The notes: a model not told the origin generated them from the sequence alone. DNA of 6,895 nucleotides from Comamonadaceae bacterium (GCA_947374105.1 CANCAO010000087.1:1-6895), one strand, 5' to 3'; shown: positions 1 to 6,775, numbered from the stretch's first letter. Numbers and translations: made by a program.

Positions 1-1067
1 CGCAGGCTGCTGTGGGCCAACTCATCGCTGCGACCCAAGGCGCGCAGCACATAGCTGGGCTCTAGAGATGCAGAGGTGCAAGCGGAACCACTAGACACCG
101 CCAACCCCTTGATACCCATGATGAGCGACTCACCCTCTACATAGTTGAAGCTCATGTTCAGGTTGTGCGGGACGCGCTTTTCGGCATGGCCATTGATGAA
201 GACCTGCTCAATGCCTTGCAGGCCTTTGAGCATGCGGTCATGCAGGGCCTGGATGCGTTTGTTCTCCTCATGCATCTCTTCCTTGGCAATGCGGTAGGCC
301 TCACCCATGCCCACACACTGGTGGGTGGGTAGCGTGCCTGAGCGCATGCCGCGCTCATGACCACCACCGTGCATTTGTGCCTCAATGCGGATGCGCGGTT
401 TGCGGCGCACGTACAACGCGCCAATGCCTTTGGGGCCATAGGTTTTGTGGGCGGTCAGGCTCATCAAATCCACCGGCAGACTCGTCATGTCAATGTCCAC
501 ACGACCCGTTGCCTGCGCGGCGTCCACATGGAAGATCACGCCCTTCTCGCGGCAAATCGCACCGATGGCGGTGATGTCCTGGATGACGCCGATTTCGTTA
601 TTGACAAACATGACGCTGGCCAAAATCGTGTCGGGGCGAATGGCGGCTTTGAACACGTCCAAGTTCAACAGACCATCTTCTTGCACGTCGAGGTACGTCA
701 CCTCAAAGCCCTGGCGCTCCAGCTCGCGCATGGTGTCCAACACGGCTTTGTGCTCGGTTTTTACGGTGATGAGGTGCTTTCCTTTGGTTTTGTAAAAACC
801 GGCGGCGCCTTTGATAGCCAGGTTGTTGGACTCGGTAGCACCGGAAGTCCAGACGATCTCGCGCGGATCGGCGTTGATGAGTGCCGCCACGTGGGCGCGC
901 GCTTTTTCAACGGCGGCTTCAGCTTCCCAGCCCCAAGCGTGGCTACGCGATGCCGGGTTGCCAAAGTGCTCGCGCAACCAAGGAATCATCGCGTCCACCA
1001 CCCGAGGGTCGCAGGGGTTGGTGGCGCTGTAGTCCATATAGATGGGGAAATGAGGGGTCTGGTCCAT
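1..1067 (-). CDS. iscS: Cysteine desulfurase IscS, 3' end outside window
   Basis: PLP enzyme that takes sulfur from L-cysteine, carries it as a persulfide and passes it to the IscU scaffold for Fe-S cluster assembly in the cytoplasm. 355 codons are present; the E. coli protein has 404 residues, so about 50 C-terminal residues lie off the left edge. Seen: the PLP lysine in [12 protein letters not shown] (K208), H106 in KTEHKAVLD, the FGNPASRSH and [14 protein letters not shown] motifs, [15 protein letters not shown], and the mobile active-site loop [17 protein letters not shown] with catalytic C330. These line up with E. coli H104, K206 and C328 at a constant offset of two. The start ATG fits the family N-terminus ([10 protein letters not shown]), but it has only a weak ribosome binding site. 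The gene begins 38 bp after iscR on the same strand, consistent with an iscRS operon. Oddity: SATNPCDP replaces the E. coli SATTPVDP near the N-terminus. NifS-type paralogues are less likely because the loop is the full IscS version. Confidence 0.97.
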   Translation of the reverse strand, partial: MDQTPHFPIYMDYSATNPCDPRVVDAMIPWLREHFGNPASRSHAWGWEAEAAVEKARAHVAALINADPREIVWTSGATESNNLAIKGAAGFYKTKGKHLITVKTEHKAVLDTMRELERQGFEVTYLDVQEDGLLNLDVFKAAIRPDTILASVMFVNNEIGVIQDITAIGAICREKGVIFHVDAAQATGRVDIDMTSLPVDLMSLTAHKTYGPKGIGALYVRRKPRIRIEAQMHGGGHERGMRSGTLPTHQCVGMGEAYRIAKEEMHEENKRIQALHDRMLKGLQGIEQVFINGHAEKRVPHNLNMSFNYVEGESLIMGIKGLAVSSGSACTSASLEPSYVLRALGRSDELAHSSL

Positions 1068-1105
1068 GGTCAATTCACTATTGGAGAAAAAATAAAGTTT
1101 AGAAA

Positions 1106-1651
1106 TCAAATTTTAGAAAATACATTGCCCACATTACCCAAGGCAAACACAGAATTCGGCGCATTAATGCGAATCGGCTTGAGTACAGGCATTGCAGAAA
1201 TGGCACGTTTCATATTTGGCTTTTCCTCAATCAGGACGCCTTTTGCCATCTGCTCATCCACCAGCTTTTGCAATGAAACCGAACTCAAAAACTCCACCAT
1301 ACGGTCATTGAGCGAAGCCCACAGCTCATGCGTCATGCAACGACCCGCCTCACCTAGGCAATTCTCTTTTCCACCGCACTGCGTGGCATCAATCGGCTCG
1401 TCCACCGATAAGATGATGTCAGCCACAGTAATAGCAGACGCCTTACGCGCCAAGCCATAACCGCCACCGGGACCACGAGTGGACTCTACAAGTCCATGAC
1501 GGCGCAATCTGCCAAACAATTGCTCTAAGTAAGAGAGCGAAATCTGCTGACGCTGGCTGATGGCAGCTAGCGTCACGGGGCCATTATTTTGGCGTAAAGC
1601 CAGGTCAATCATGGCTGTGACCGCAAAACGGCCTTTTGTGGTGAGTCGCAT
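1106..1651 (-). CDS. iscR: Fe-S cluster-sensing Rrf2-family regulator IscR
   Basis: Transcription factor that binds a [2Fe-2S] cluster and, when loaded, represses the isc operon. The 181-residue protein (E. coli 162) starts [11 protein letters not shown], typical of Rrf2 proteins. A winged helix-turn-helix spans roughly residues 1-65, with the recognition-helix stretch [13 protein letters not shown] including E43 (the Glu that tunes site selectivity in E. coli IscR) and the wing RGPGGGYGL. Cluster ligands are visible as C92, C98, C105 and H108. The last spacing is C-x6-C, whereas E. coli has C-x5-C (C98 to C104), so one residue is inserted. The C-terminal tail of about 20 residues beyond the E. 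coli length ends NVGNVFSKI and is encoded by AT-richer DNA. The start is supported by AAGGAG seven bases upstream. iscS follows after 38 bp. The gene lies just downstream of an IscR-type operator, indicating autoregulation. Confidence 0.97.
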   Translation of the reverse strand: MRLTTKGRFAVTAMIDLALRQNNGPVTLAAISQRQQISLSYLEQLFGRLRRHGLVESTRGPGGGYGLARKASAITVADIILSVDEPIDATQCGGKENCLGEAGRCMTHELWASLNDRMVEFLSSVSLQKLVDEQMAKGVLIEEKPNMKRAISAMPVLKPIRINAPNSVFALGNVGNVFSKI

Positions 1652-1686
1652 TTGAAACTCCTTATGTCAAAGGGTTCGTCGGGTAG

Positions 1687-1711
1687 ATAACCGACTAGAT
1701 GAGTCAAGTAT
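1687..1711 (-). promoter_or_regulatory. Type 1 IscR operator upstream of iscR
   Basis: On the minus strand this 25-bp element begins ATACTTGACT and ends AGTCGGTTAT. It has the conserved blocks of the E. coli type 1 IscR site (ATA, YYGACT, AGTCRR, TAT) at the correct spacing. It lies 36 bases upstream of the iscR start codon and overlaps the best -10 candidate. The position fits repression of the iscRS operon by [2Fe-2S]-IscR. The match was made by eye against the known consensus. Confidence 0.85.
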
Positions 1712-1715
1712 ACCA
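1707..1715 (-). promoter_or_regulatory. Probable extended -10 promoter of the isc operon
   Basis: The minus strand reads TGGTATACT, an extended -10 (TGn plus TATACT, one mismatch to TATAAT). No convincing -35 lies 16-18 bases upstream, which extended -10 promoters tolerate. Transcription would start inside the IscR operator, leaving a leader of about 50 bases before iscR. This is inferred from motif shape only. Confidence 0.5.
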
Positions 1716-1753
1716 AAAACCACGCAATTTGCTCGGGTACTCCACGTTTGAGG

Positions 1754-3883
1754 TCAGAGCACCGGGTCTTTCCCAGCCGCACCAAACGCCTGCGCCTTGA
1801 GCTGCCCAAGCTGGTCTCGCACTCGGGCCGCCTTTTCAAACTCCAGGTTACGGGCGTGCTCCATCATCAACTTCTCCAGCCGTTTGATTTCACGGGCGAT
1901 GTCTTTCTCGCTCATGTCCTCCACCTTGGCGCGTTGCAGCGCGTCCTGCTCCAGTCGCTCGGCCTCGCGTCCGGCTTTTTCGCTGTACACCCCGTCGATC
2001 AGGTCTTTGACCTGCTTGACGATGCTGCGCGGCGTGATGCCGTGCGCCAGGTTGTGTTCGACCTGTTTATGACGCCGACGTTCCGTCTCGCCAATGGCTT
2101 TTCGCATGGATTCGGTGATTTTGTCGCCATACAAAATGGCCCGGCCATTCAAATTGCGCGCCGCCCGGCCTATGGTCTGGATGAGGGAGCGCTCTGAGCG
2201 CAAAAATCCCTCCTTGTCCGCATCCAGAATCGCCACCAGCGACACCTCGGGGATGTCCAGCCCTTCGCGCAGCAGGTTGATGCCCACCAGCACGTCAAAC
2301 GCGCCCAGCCGCAGGTCACGCAAGATTTCCACCCGCTCCACCGTGTCCACATCACTGTGCAGGTAGCGCACCTTCACGCCGTTGTCACTCAGGTAGTCGG
2401 TCAACTGCTCGGCCATGCGCTTGGTCAGCGTGGTGATGAGTACGCGCTCGTGCTTATCCGCGCGGATGCGGATCTCTTGCAACACATCGTCCACCTGGGT
2501 GCTGGCGGGGCGCACTTCGATCTCCGGGTCCACCAGCCCGGTGGGGCGCACCAATTGCTCCACCACCTTGCCGGTGTGCTCGTTCTCCCAATTGCCCGGC
2601 GTGGCCGAGACAAACACGGCCTGGCGCATTTTGGTTTCAAACTCTTCGAACTTCAGCGGGCGGTTGTCCAGCGCGCTGGGCAGGCGAAAGCCGTACTCCA
2701 CCAGCGTGGTCTTACGCGCCCGGTCGCCGTTGTACATGCCGCCAAACTGGCCGATCAGCACATGGCTTTCGTCCAGAAACATCAGCGCGTCTTTGGGCAG
2801 GTAATCGGTCAACGTGGCGGGTGGCATGCCCGGCGCAGCACCCGAGAGGTGGCGCGTGTAATTCTCAATACCCTTGCAGTGGCCTACCTCGCTCAGCATT
2901 TCCAGGTCAAACCGGGTGCGTTGCTCCAGCCGCTGCGCCTCCACCAATTTGCCCATGCTCACCAGTTCCTTGAGGCGGTCCGACAGTTCGACTTTGATGG
3001 TCTCCACCGCGGCCAGCACCCGGTCACGCGGGGTGACGTAATGGCTGCTCGGGTACACCGTGAAACGCGGCAGTTTTTGCCGGATACGCCCAGTCAGCGG
3101 GTCAAACAGTTGCAGGCTTTCAATCTCATCGTCAAACAACTCAATGCGCAGGGCCATCTCGCTGTGCTCGGCCGGAAACACATCAATCGTATCCCCGCGC
3201 ACGCGAAACTTGCCGCGTGAAAAATCCATGTCATTGCGCTGGTACTGCATGCGCACAAGTTGGGCAATCGCATCGCGTTGACCCATTTTGTCGCCGGCAC
3301 GCAGCGTCATCACCATCTTGTGGTAACTCTCGGGCTCGCCAATGCCGTAAATGGCCGAGACGCTGGCAACGATCACCACGTCGCGCCGCTCCATCACGCT
3401 TTTGGTGCAAGACAAGCGCATCTGCTCGATGTGCTCGTTGATGGCGCTGTCTTTCTCAATGAACAGGTCGCGCTGCGGCACATAGGCCTCGGGCTGGTAG
3501 TAGTCGTAATAGCTGACGAAATACTCCACCGCGTTCTTGGGGAAAAACTCCCGAAACTCACTGTACAACTGCGCTGCCAGCGTCTTATTGGGAGCAAAAA
3601 CGATTGCAGGACGGCCCAAACGCGCAATCACATTGGCCATGGTGAAGGTCTTGCCCGAGCCCGTCACCCCCAGCAGGGTTTGGAACACCTCGCCATCGTT
3701 GATGCCCTCGACCAACTGGTTAATTGCCTCAGGCTGGTCGCCTGCGGGCGGGTAGGGTTGAAACAGCTCGAAGGGGGAGCCAGGGAAATGCACGAATTCC
3801 CCCGGCACAGGCTGCTCAGGCAAGGCTTCCAAATCTGCGACATCTGCCAAATCTGCTGAAACGGGAAGTGAGGGGGTGGACAT
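1754..3883 (-). CDS. uvrB: Excinuclease ABC subunit B (UvrB)
   Basis: Damage-verifying helicase-like subunit of nucleotide excision repair. It is loaded by UvrA and then recruits UvrC for dual incision. The 709-residue protein (E. coli 673) shows Walker A GVTGSGKT (72-79) and the beta-hairpin region [17 protein letters not shown] with downstream hairpin residues (about 125-156). Further on are Walker B DESH (371-374), SATPGNWE (426-433), [14 protein letters not shown] (534-547), motif [11 protein letters not shown] (569-577) and a C-terminal UVR domain (about 658-693) that contacts UvrC. The extra length is mostly a 35-40 residue acidic N-terminal leader before the conserved [17 protein letters not shown] block. 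The leader contains a small ADLADVADL repeat. The chosen ATG has only a weak Shine-Dalgarno, and no shorter ATG start precedes the conserved block. I found no CTGT-N8-ACAG LexA box in the 149-bp upstream gap. The gene ends 102 bp before iscR, with no clear terminator between. Confidence 0.98.
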   Translation of the reverse strand: MSTPSLPVSADLADVADLEALPEQPVPGEFVHFPGSPFELFQPYPPAGDQPEAINQLVEGINDGEVFQTLLGVTGSGKTFTMANVIARLGRPAIVFAPNKTLAAQLYSEFREFFPKNAVEYFVSYYDYYQPEAYVPQRDLFIEKDSAINEHIEQMRLSCTKSVMERRDVVIVASVSAIYGIGEPESYHKMVMTLRAGDKMGQRDAIAQLVRMQYQRNDMDFSRGKFRVRGDTIDVFPAEHSEMALRIELFDDEIESLQLFDPLTGRIRQKLPRFTVYPSSHYVTPRDRVLAAVETIKVELSDRLKELVSMGKLVEAQRLEQRTRFDLEMLSEVGHCKGIENYTRHLSGAAPGMPPATLTDYLPKDALMFLDESHVLIGQFGGMYNGDRARKTTLVEYGFRLPSALDNRPLKFEEFETKMRQAVFVSATPGNWENEHTGKVVEQLVRPTGLVDPEIEVRPASTQVDDVLQEIRIRADKHERVLITTLTKRMAEQLTDYLSDNGVKVRYLHSDVDTVERVEILRDLRLGAFDVLVGINLLREGLDIPEVSLVAILDADKEGFLRSERSLIQTIGRAARNLNGRAILYGDKITESMRKAIGETERRRHKQVEHNLAHGITPRSIVKQVKDLIDGVYSEKAGREAERLEQDALQRAKVEDMSEKDIAREIKRLEKLMMEHARNLEFEKAARVRDQLGQLKAQAFGAAGKDPVL
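3830..3856 (-). repeat. Short in-frame repeat in the 5' end of uvrB
   Basis: Three near-tandem units of GCAGAT(T/G)T on the minus strand encode ADL-ADV-ADL (residues 10-18 of UvrB). This lies in the non-conserved N-terminal leader, outside the ATPase core, so repeat-number change here should be tolerated. Confidence 0.7.
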
Positions 3884-3962
3884 GTAGGTGGCTTCAATTC
3901 AAAAATGACAGGACTAAGAGCGAGATAACGACAGGCAACCTTGGATTATCGCGAGTCATCTG

Positions 3963-3993
3963 ACAGGGCGGATGCCGGTAAAATACGCCCTGT
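3963..3993. promoter_or_regulatory. 8-bp perfect inverted repeat around the tyrB -10 box
   Basis: ACAGGGCG (3963-3970) and CGCCCTGT (3986-3993) are perfect inverted copies separated by 15 bases that contain TAAAAT. A T6 run (3996-4001) follows, so as RNA it would resemble a terminator. However, no plus-strand gene lies upstream, and a transcript from the enclosed -10 box would begin inside the right arm. A DNA operator is therefore the better guess. No regulator can be named. Confidence 0.5.
3979..3984 (+). promoter_or_regulatory. Candidate -10 box of the aminotransferase gene
   Basis: TAAAAT followed by a CG-rich start region, 48 bases before the chosen ATG. A -35 hexamer at normal spacing is poor. 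An AGGA ribosome binding site (4020-4023) sits nine bases before the ATG at 4033. The promoter call rests on this single box and its place in the divergent gap. Confidence 0.4.
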
Positions 3994-4032
3994 AATTTTT
4001 TGCTTCCTCACTCATCTTCAGGATCCTCTTTC

Positions 4033-5229
4033 ATGTCTCTCTTTTCCGCTGTCGAAATGGCCCCTCGTGACCCGATTTTGGGTTTGATTGAGCAATTCAA
4101 CGCCGACACCAATCCCAACAAGGTCAACCTGGGTGTAGGCGTTTATTTTGATGACAACGGCAAGCTGCCGCTACTGCAATGCGTACAGGCTGCCGAAAAA
4201 ACCATGATGGAAAAGCCCACGGCACGCGGTTACCTGCCGATTGACGGCATTGCCGCGTATGACTCTGCCGTAAAAGCACTGGTGTTTGGCGCAGACTCTG
4301 AGCCAGTGAAATCAGGCCGGGTGGCCACGGTGCAGGGTATTGGTGGCACGGGTGGCTTGAAGATTGGGGCCGATTTCTTGAAGAAGCTCAACCCCAGCGC
4401 CAAGATTTTGATCTCTGACCCCAGCTGGGAAAACCACCGCGCCCTGTTCACCAGCGCGGGCTTCACGGTGGAGAGCTACCGCTACTACGACGCGGCCAAG
4501 CGCGGCATTGACTTTGACGGCATGCTGGCCGACATCAGCGCCGCCCCCGCAGGCACCATCATCCTGCTGCACGCCTGCTGCCACAACCCCACGGGCTATG
4601 ACATCACCGCTGCGCAATGGAACCAAGTGATTGCGGCCATCAAGGCCAAAGCCCTCGTGCCCTTCCTCGACATGGCTTACCAGGGCTTTGGCAACGGCAT
4701 TCAGGAAGACGGCGCAGTCATCGGCAAGTTTGTCGACTCCGGCCTGGACTTCTTTGTCTCCACCTCGTTCTCCAAGAGCTTCAGCCTGTACGGCGAGCGC
4801 GTGGGTGCTTTAAGCGTGCTGTGCCCCAACAAGGACGAAGCCGACCGCGTGCTGAGTCAGCTCAAAATCGTGATCCGCACGAACTACTCCAACCCGCCCA
4901 TCCACGGTGGTGCTGTGGTAGCGGCCGTGCTGGCCAACCCCGAGTTACGCGCCCTGTGGGAGCGCGAGCTGGGCGAGATGCGCGTGCGCATCAAGGCCAT
5001 GCGCCAGAGCCTGGTGGACGGCCTCAAAGCGGCAGGCGTCAAGCAAGACATGAGCTTCATCACCAGCCAGATCGGCATGTTCAGCTACTCAGGCCTGTCT
5101 AAAGATCAGATGGTGCGCCTGCGCAATGAATTCGCCGTCTATGGCACGGACACAGGCCGCATGTGTGTGGCGGCCCTGAACAGTCACAACATCGGCTACG
5201 TCTGTCAAGCCATTGCCAAGGTCGTGTGA
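4033..5229 (+). CDS. tyrB: Aromatic/aspartate aminotransferase, TyrB-like
   Basis: Class I (subgroup I-alpha) PLP aminotransferase. It transfers the amino group between aspartate or aromatic amino acids and 2-oxoglutarate in the cytoplasm (last step of Tyr/Phe synthesis, Asp metabolism). The 398 residues match TyrB (397) and AspC (396) in length. Seen: GIGGTGGLKIGADF (about 102-115, PLP phosphate), W132 in DPSWENH, HNPTG (184-188), D213 in FLDMAYQGFG, Schiff-base lysine K248 in STSFSKSFSLYGERVG, R256, and the substrate-carboxylate arginine R376 in TGRMCVA. The motifs SFSKxFSLYGERVG, GMFSYxGLS and GRMCVAxLN resemble E. coli TyrB more than AspC, but substrate range cannot be read from this. The ATG at 4033 is preferred over the upstream in-frame TTG at 4000 because it matches the family N-terminus and has AGGA nine bases upstream. 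Its last 45 codons are repeated downstream at 6599-6733. It converges with the barrel gene on the other strand. Confidence 0.93.
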   Translation: MSLFSAVEMAPRDPILGLIEQFNADTNPNKVNLGVGVYFDDNGKLPLLQCVQAAEKTMMEKPTARGYLPIDGIAAYDSAVKALVFGADSEPVKSGRVATVQGIGGTGGLKIGADFLKKLNPSAKILISDPSWENHRALFTSAGFTVESYRYYDAAKRGIDFDGMLADISAAPAGTIILLHACCHNPTGYDITAAQWNQVIAAIKAKALVPFLDMAYQGFGNGIQEDGAVIGKFVDSGLDFFVSTSFSKSFSLYGERVGALSVLCPNKDEADRVLSQLKIVIRTNYSNPPIHGGAVVAAVLANPELRALWERELGEMRVRIKAMRQSLVDGLKAAGVKQDMSFITSQIGMFSYSGLSKDQMVRLRNEFAVYGTDTGRMCVAALNSHNIGYVCQAIAKVV

Positions 5230-5239
5230 CACGACGCCA
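5095..5239 (+). repeat. Upstream copy of a duplicated tyrB 3' end
   Basis: The last 45 codons of tyrB (5095-5229) align without gaps to 6599-6733. By hand count 109 of 135 bases match (about 81%), and 38 of 44 residues are identical. Most differences are third-position. A shared GACGCCA follows both stops (5233-5239, and 6734-6740 immediately after the second stop), so homology may reach slightly into the 3' flank. Upstream of 5095 and 6599 similarity stops abruptly. Confidence 0.93.
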
Positions 5240-5248
5240 CCCCCGAAA

Positions 5249-5280
5249 AGACCGACCGACTCCCACACGTCAGTCGGTCT
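5249..5280 (-). terminator. Hairpin between convergent tyrB and barrel gene
   Basis: On the minus strand AGACCGAC (5280-5273) pairs with GTCGGTCT (5256-5249), and transcription continues as TTTC, giving a short T-run. An alternative register pairs 5254-5261 with 5272-5279 around a 10-base loop. It starts eight bases after the barrel gene stop, so it is probably that gene's weak intrinsic terminator. On the plus strand there is no T-run, so it could only partly serve tyrB. Confidence 0.55.
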
Positions 5281-5287
5281 GATGGGC

Positions 5288-5947
5288 CTAGAAGTGGTAC
5301 CGTGCACCTAGGGCCAGATTGGTAATACGATCCCGGCCACTGTTAGAAAATTTGAGGAAGTGCTCGTCGTACTGTAGTACGCCTGACCACTGCGGGTTAA
5401 ACGCATATTCAGCGCCCACGCCATAAGTCCAATCGAAACCGGTCTCGCTGCTGGCTGTGATTCCTGATCCGGCCGCTGAGGACACATCGGTACGGCCGTA
5501 GAGGGTCCCCACTTTTCCCAGCAAATTGAACGCGCCACTGATCGGCATACGGCCAATAAGGCTCAGGTTGATGCCATCCGCCTTGGTTCTGCCACCAGCC
5601 CGGTTAATGCTCCCAAAATCGATATAGCCAAGCTCAAAACCCATAGTTTTGTTATTGAAATAACTTCCTGCATAAATGTTGTATGCCGTCGTATTTTTAT
5701 CCGATCCAAAGAGGCCTGTTCCGTTATTGACCCGCGAAAAATCGGACTGCCCCGCATTCAGGCCCATGTAGCTATTTGCAGTGCCGTACATAGGTGCATG
5801 GTTGTTACCGTATGACTCTGCACTTTGCGCCTGAACAACAGGCATAGTGGCCAACGATGCCACTGCGACGAACAGGTTGAACATCAAGCGAGGCGACACC
5901 TTGGCAGCGCATCCTTGCGCAAGCTGAAGAGACTTCTGATTTGACAT
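5288..5947 (-). CDS. Small outer-membrane beta-barrel protein, OmpA-like barrel
   Basis: Predicted outer-membrane barrel of 219 residues. A signal peptide with a long N-region (about 1-21, including KVSPR) and hydrophobic core (LMFNLFVAVASLATMPVV) probably ends at VQA-Q near residue 40. The mature part of about 179 residues has alternating hydrophobic strands: SYMGLNAGQSDF, YNIYAGSYF, MGFELGYIDFG, INLSLIGRMPI, NLLGKVGTLYGRT, FDWTYGVGAEYAF, WSGVLQYDEHFLKF and ITNLALGARYHF. That gives about eight strands and a terminal Phe recognised by the BAM machinery. Size and strand pattern match OmpA-type or OmpW-like eight-stranded barrels without a peptidoglycan-binding domain. Ligand or function is unknown. 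The ribosome binding site is weak (GGGA ten bases before the ATG) and no clear promoter was found. The gene converges on tyrB and lies in the segment bracketed by the two tyrB 3' ends, with visibly lower GC than uvrB or tyrB. Confidence 0.85.
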   Translation of the reverse strand: MSNQKSLQLAQGCAAKVSPRLMFNLFVAVASLATMPVVQAQSAESYGNNHAPMYGTANSYMGLNAGQSDFSRVNNGTGLFGSDKNTTAYNIYAGSYFNNKTMGFELGYIDFGSINRAGGRTKADGINLSLIGRMPISGAFNLLGKVGTLYGRTDVSSAAGSGITASSETGFDWTYGVGAEYAFNPQWSGVLQYDEHFLKFSNSGRDRITNLALGARYHF

Positions 5948-6305
5948 GGTGAATGATTCCCAATTAAAGAATGTTGATGGATTGACGTGGAATTTGCATG
6001 CCGCTCAAACGCTTTGATCGTCATGACACCTCACCATAGGTCGCTGTGCGTCATTCGACAGTGTGCCAACGAACATTGGAAGAATTCCCTGACATACAAG
6101 CGTCAGGGGCACCCGGTTGACCGGTTCTTTATGTGCAAAAACAGACAGACTGCATCCTCAAAGACTTCAACAATGAACAGTCCTTCGCTCTTGGTGGAGA
6201 GTGATCAGTTTTCCACTTTTTGAAACCCCACTCTTAACAGTTCTGAATATCCCTGTGAATTTCAAAATCGCAAAAAATCAACCCAACTCGGCCGGAGTAA
6301 ATTCA
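5948..6305. other. 358-bp gap with no convincing gene
   Basis: Upstream region shared by the divergent barrel gene (minus) and the broken small gene (plus). I find no reliable coding sequence. The 78-codon reading frame starting at GTG 5987 lacks a ribosome binding site and recognisable composition. The stretch holds a perfect 7-bp hairpin (6087-6108), an 8-base-period CCGGTT direct repeat near 6113-6126, and a weak TTGAAA (6220-6225) that might be a -35 for the small gene. Composition is more AT-rich toward 6200-6300. Confidence 0.6.
6087..6108. repeat. Perfect 7-bp inverted repeat in the divergent gap
   Basis: CCCTGAC (6087-6093) and GTCAGGG (6102-6108) flank the eight bases ATACAAGC. There is no following T-run on either strand, so it is more likely a protein-binding dyad or RNA hairpin than a terminator. 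It sits 140 bases upstream of the barrel gene. Confidence 0.5.
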
Positions 6306-6606
6306 ATGAAAATTGGACTTAAAAAAATACGCTCAAGGTCATGCCGGTCTCGATGGCACTTGTTGCTGGGATAGCGATGGCTCAATCGAATCAGCGCGTG
6401 GTGGCCGATGAGAAACAATTGAACGCGGATCGCATCACCCTGAAAACCGATAAATTTCCGGAAAAATGGCCGCTGAATCCAAAGACGCCACGAAGGTGAA
6501 TGAAGACAAGCGTGACATCAAGGACGAGAAAACCATCATTGGGAGCGACAAGGCGGGTTCACTTCAGAAGAAAGAAGATGAAGGCGGACAAGTCACCTTT
6601 GACTAA
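6306..6606 (+). pseudogene. Frameshifted gene for a small exported Lys/Asp/Glu-rich protein
   Basis: A ribosome binding site (GGAG 6294-6297) precedes ATG 6306, but the frame stops at TAG 6372-6374 after 22 codons. Reading on, the coding signal moves to the next frame at the A7 run (6321-6327) and again near AAA 6452-6454. Restoring one A at each place gives one continuous 100-residue protein. It has a signal peptide (start MKIGLKKNTLKV, hydrophobic core PVSMALVAGIA, likely cut after AMA, residue 26) and a very hydrophilic charged remainder with repeated DK/ADK-type words (DEKQLNADR, KTDK, NEDKRDIKDEK, GSDKAG). I do not recognise the family. Charged, periplasmic, possibly helical is all that can be said. 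Its stop (6604-6606) falls inside the tyrB-derived sequence, so the original C-terminus may be lost. Loss of one A at both sites fits real decay or homopolymer sequencing errors. Translation from ATG 6341 would give only part of it. Confidence 0.65.
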
Positions 6607-6733
6607 AGACCAGATGGTGCGCCTGCGCAGCGAATTTGCCGTGTACGGTACCAACACGGGCCGCATGTGCGTGGCGGCGCTGAACAGCCACAACATTGGC
6701 TATGTTTCCCTGGCCATTGCCAAAGTCATCTAA
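6599..6733 (+). pseudogene. Truncated second copy of the tyrB 3' end
   Basis: Encodes LTKDQMVRLRSEFAVYGT... through ...GYVSLAIAKVI and a TAA stop, aligning to the last 44 residues of the aminotransferase at 4033-5229 (38 identical), including the substrate-binding Arg in TGRMCVA. It lacks the whole PLP-binding domain and lysine, so it cannot be an enzyme. Of 21 changed sense codons, 15 are synonymous, showing that both copies evolved under selection for protein function before truncation. It has no start of its own. An in-frame ATG at 6500 would only fuse it to unrelated out-of-frame residues. It is followed by a terminator-like hairpin and probable phaZ, as a native tyrB end might be. Confidence 0.9.
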
Positions 6734-6740
6734 GACGCCA

Positions 6741-6770
6741 GGGGCGATCTAAAGCTTGTTTTATCGCCCC
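6741..6770 (+). terminator. Terminator-like hairpin after the tyrB remnant
   Basis: GGGGCGAT (6741-6748) pairs perfectly with ATCGCCCC (6763-6770) around a 14-base loop, eight bases after the remnant's stop. A T-run does not follow directly, but a second hairpin is adjacent. It was probably the original tyrB terminator. It remains as a boundary before the next gene. Confidence 0.6.
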
Positions 6771-6775
6771 AAGCC

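Noticed and set aside
357..1460. 367-codon plus-strand open frame opposite iscS and iscR
   Set aside because: It is the antisense of two certain genes in GC-rich DNA. Its His/Val/Gly-rich product has no recognisable fold.
3963..4001. Intrinsic terminator (8-bp stem plus T6)
   Set aside because: No plus-strand gene precedes it, the loop is long (15 bases), and it encloses the probable tyrB -10 box. An operator reading fits better.
3884..4032. Possible SOS (LexA) control of uvrB
   Set aside because: Several CCTGTC words occur but no CTGT-N8-ACAG arrangement could be found.
5987..6223. 78-codon plus-strand reading frame starting at GTG
   Set aside because: No ribosome binding site, no recognisable domain or composition, and it lies in the upstream region of two divergent genes.
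5230..6598. Insertion sequence or integron carrying the barrel gene
   Set aside because: No transposase or integrase reading frame and no terminal inverted repeats. The only flanking repeats are the tyrB gene ends.
6500..6733. 77-codon frame joining a basic stretch to the aminotransferase C-terminus, with ATG directly after a TGA
   Set aside because: The first 33 codons are an out-of-frame reading of the small exported-protein gene. Only the tyrB-derived part is meaningful and it lacks the catalytic domain.
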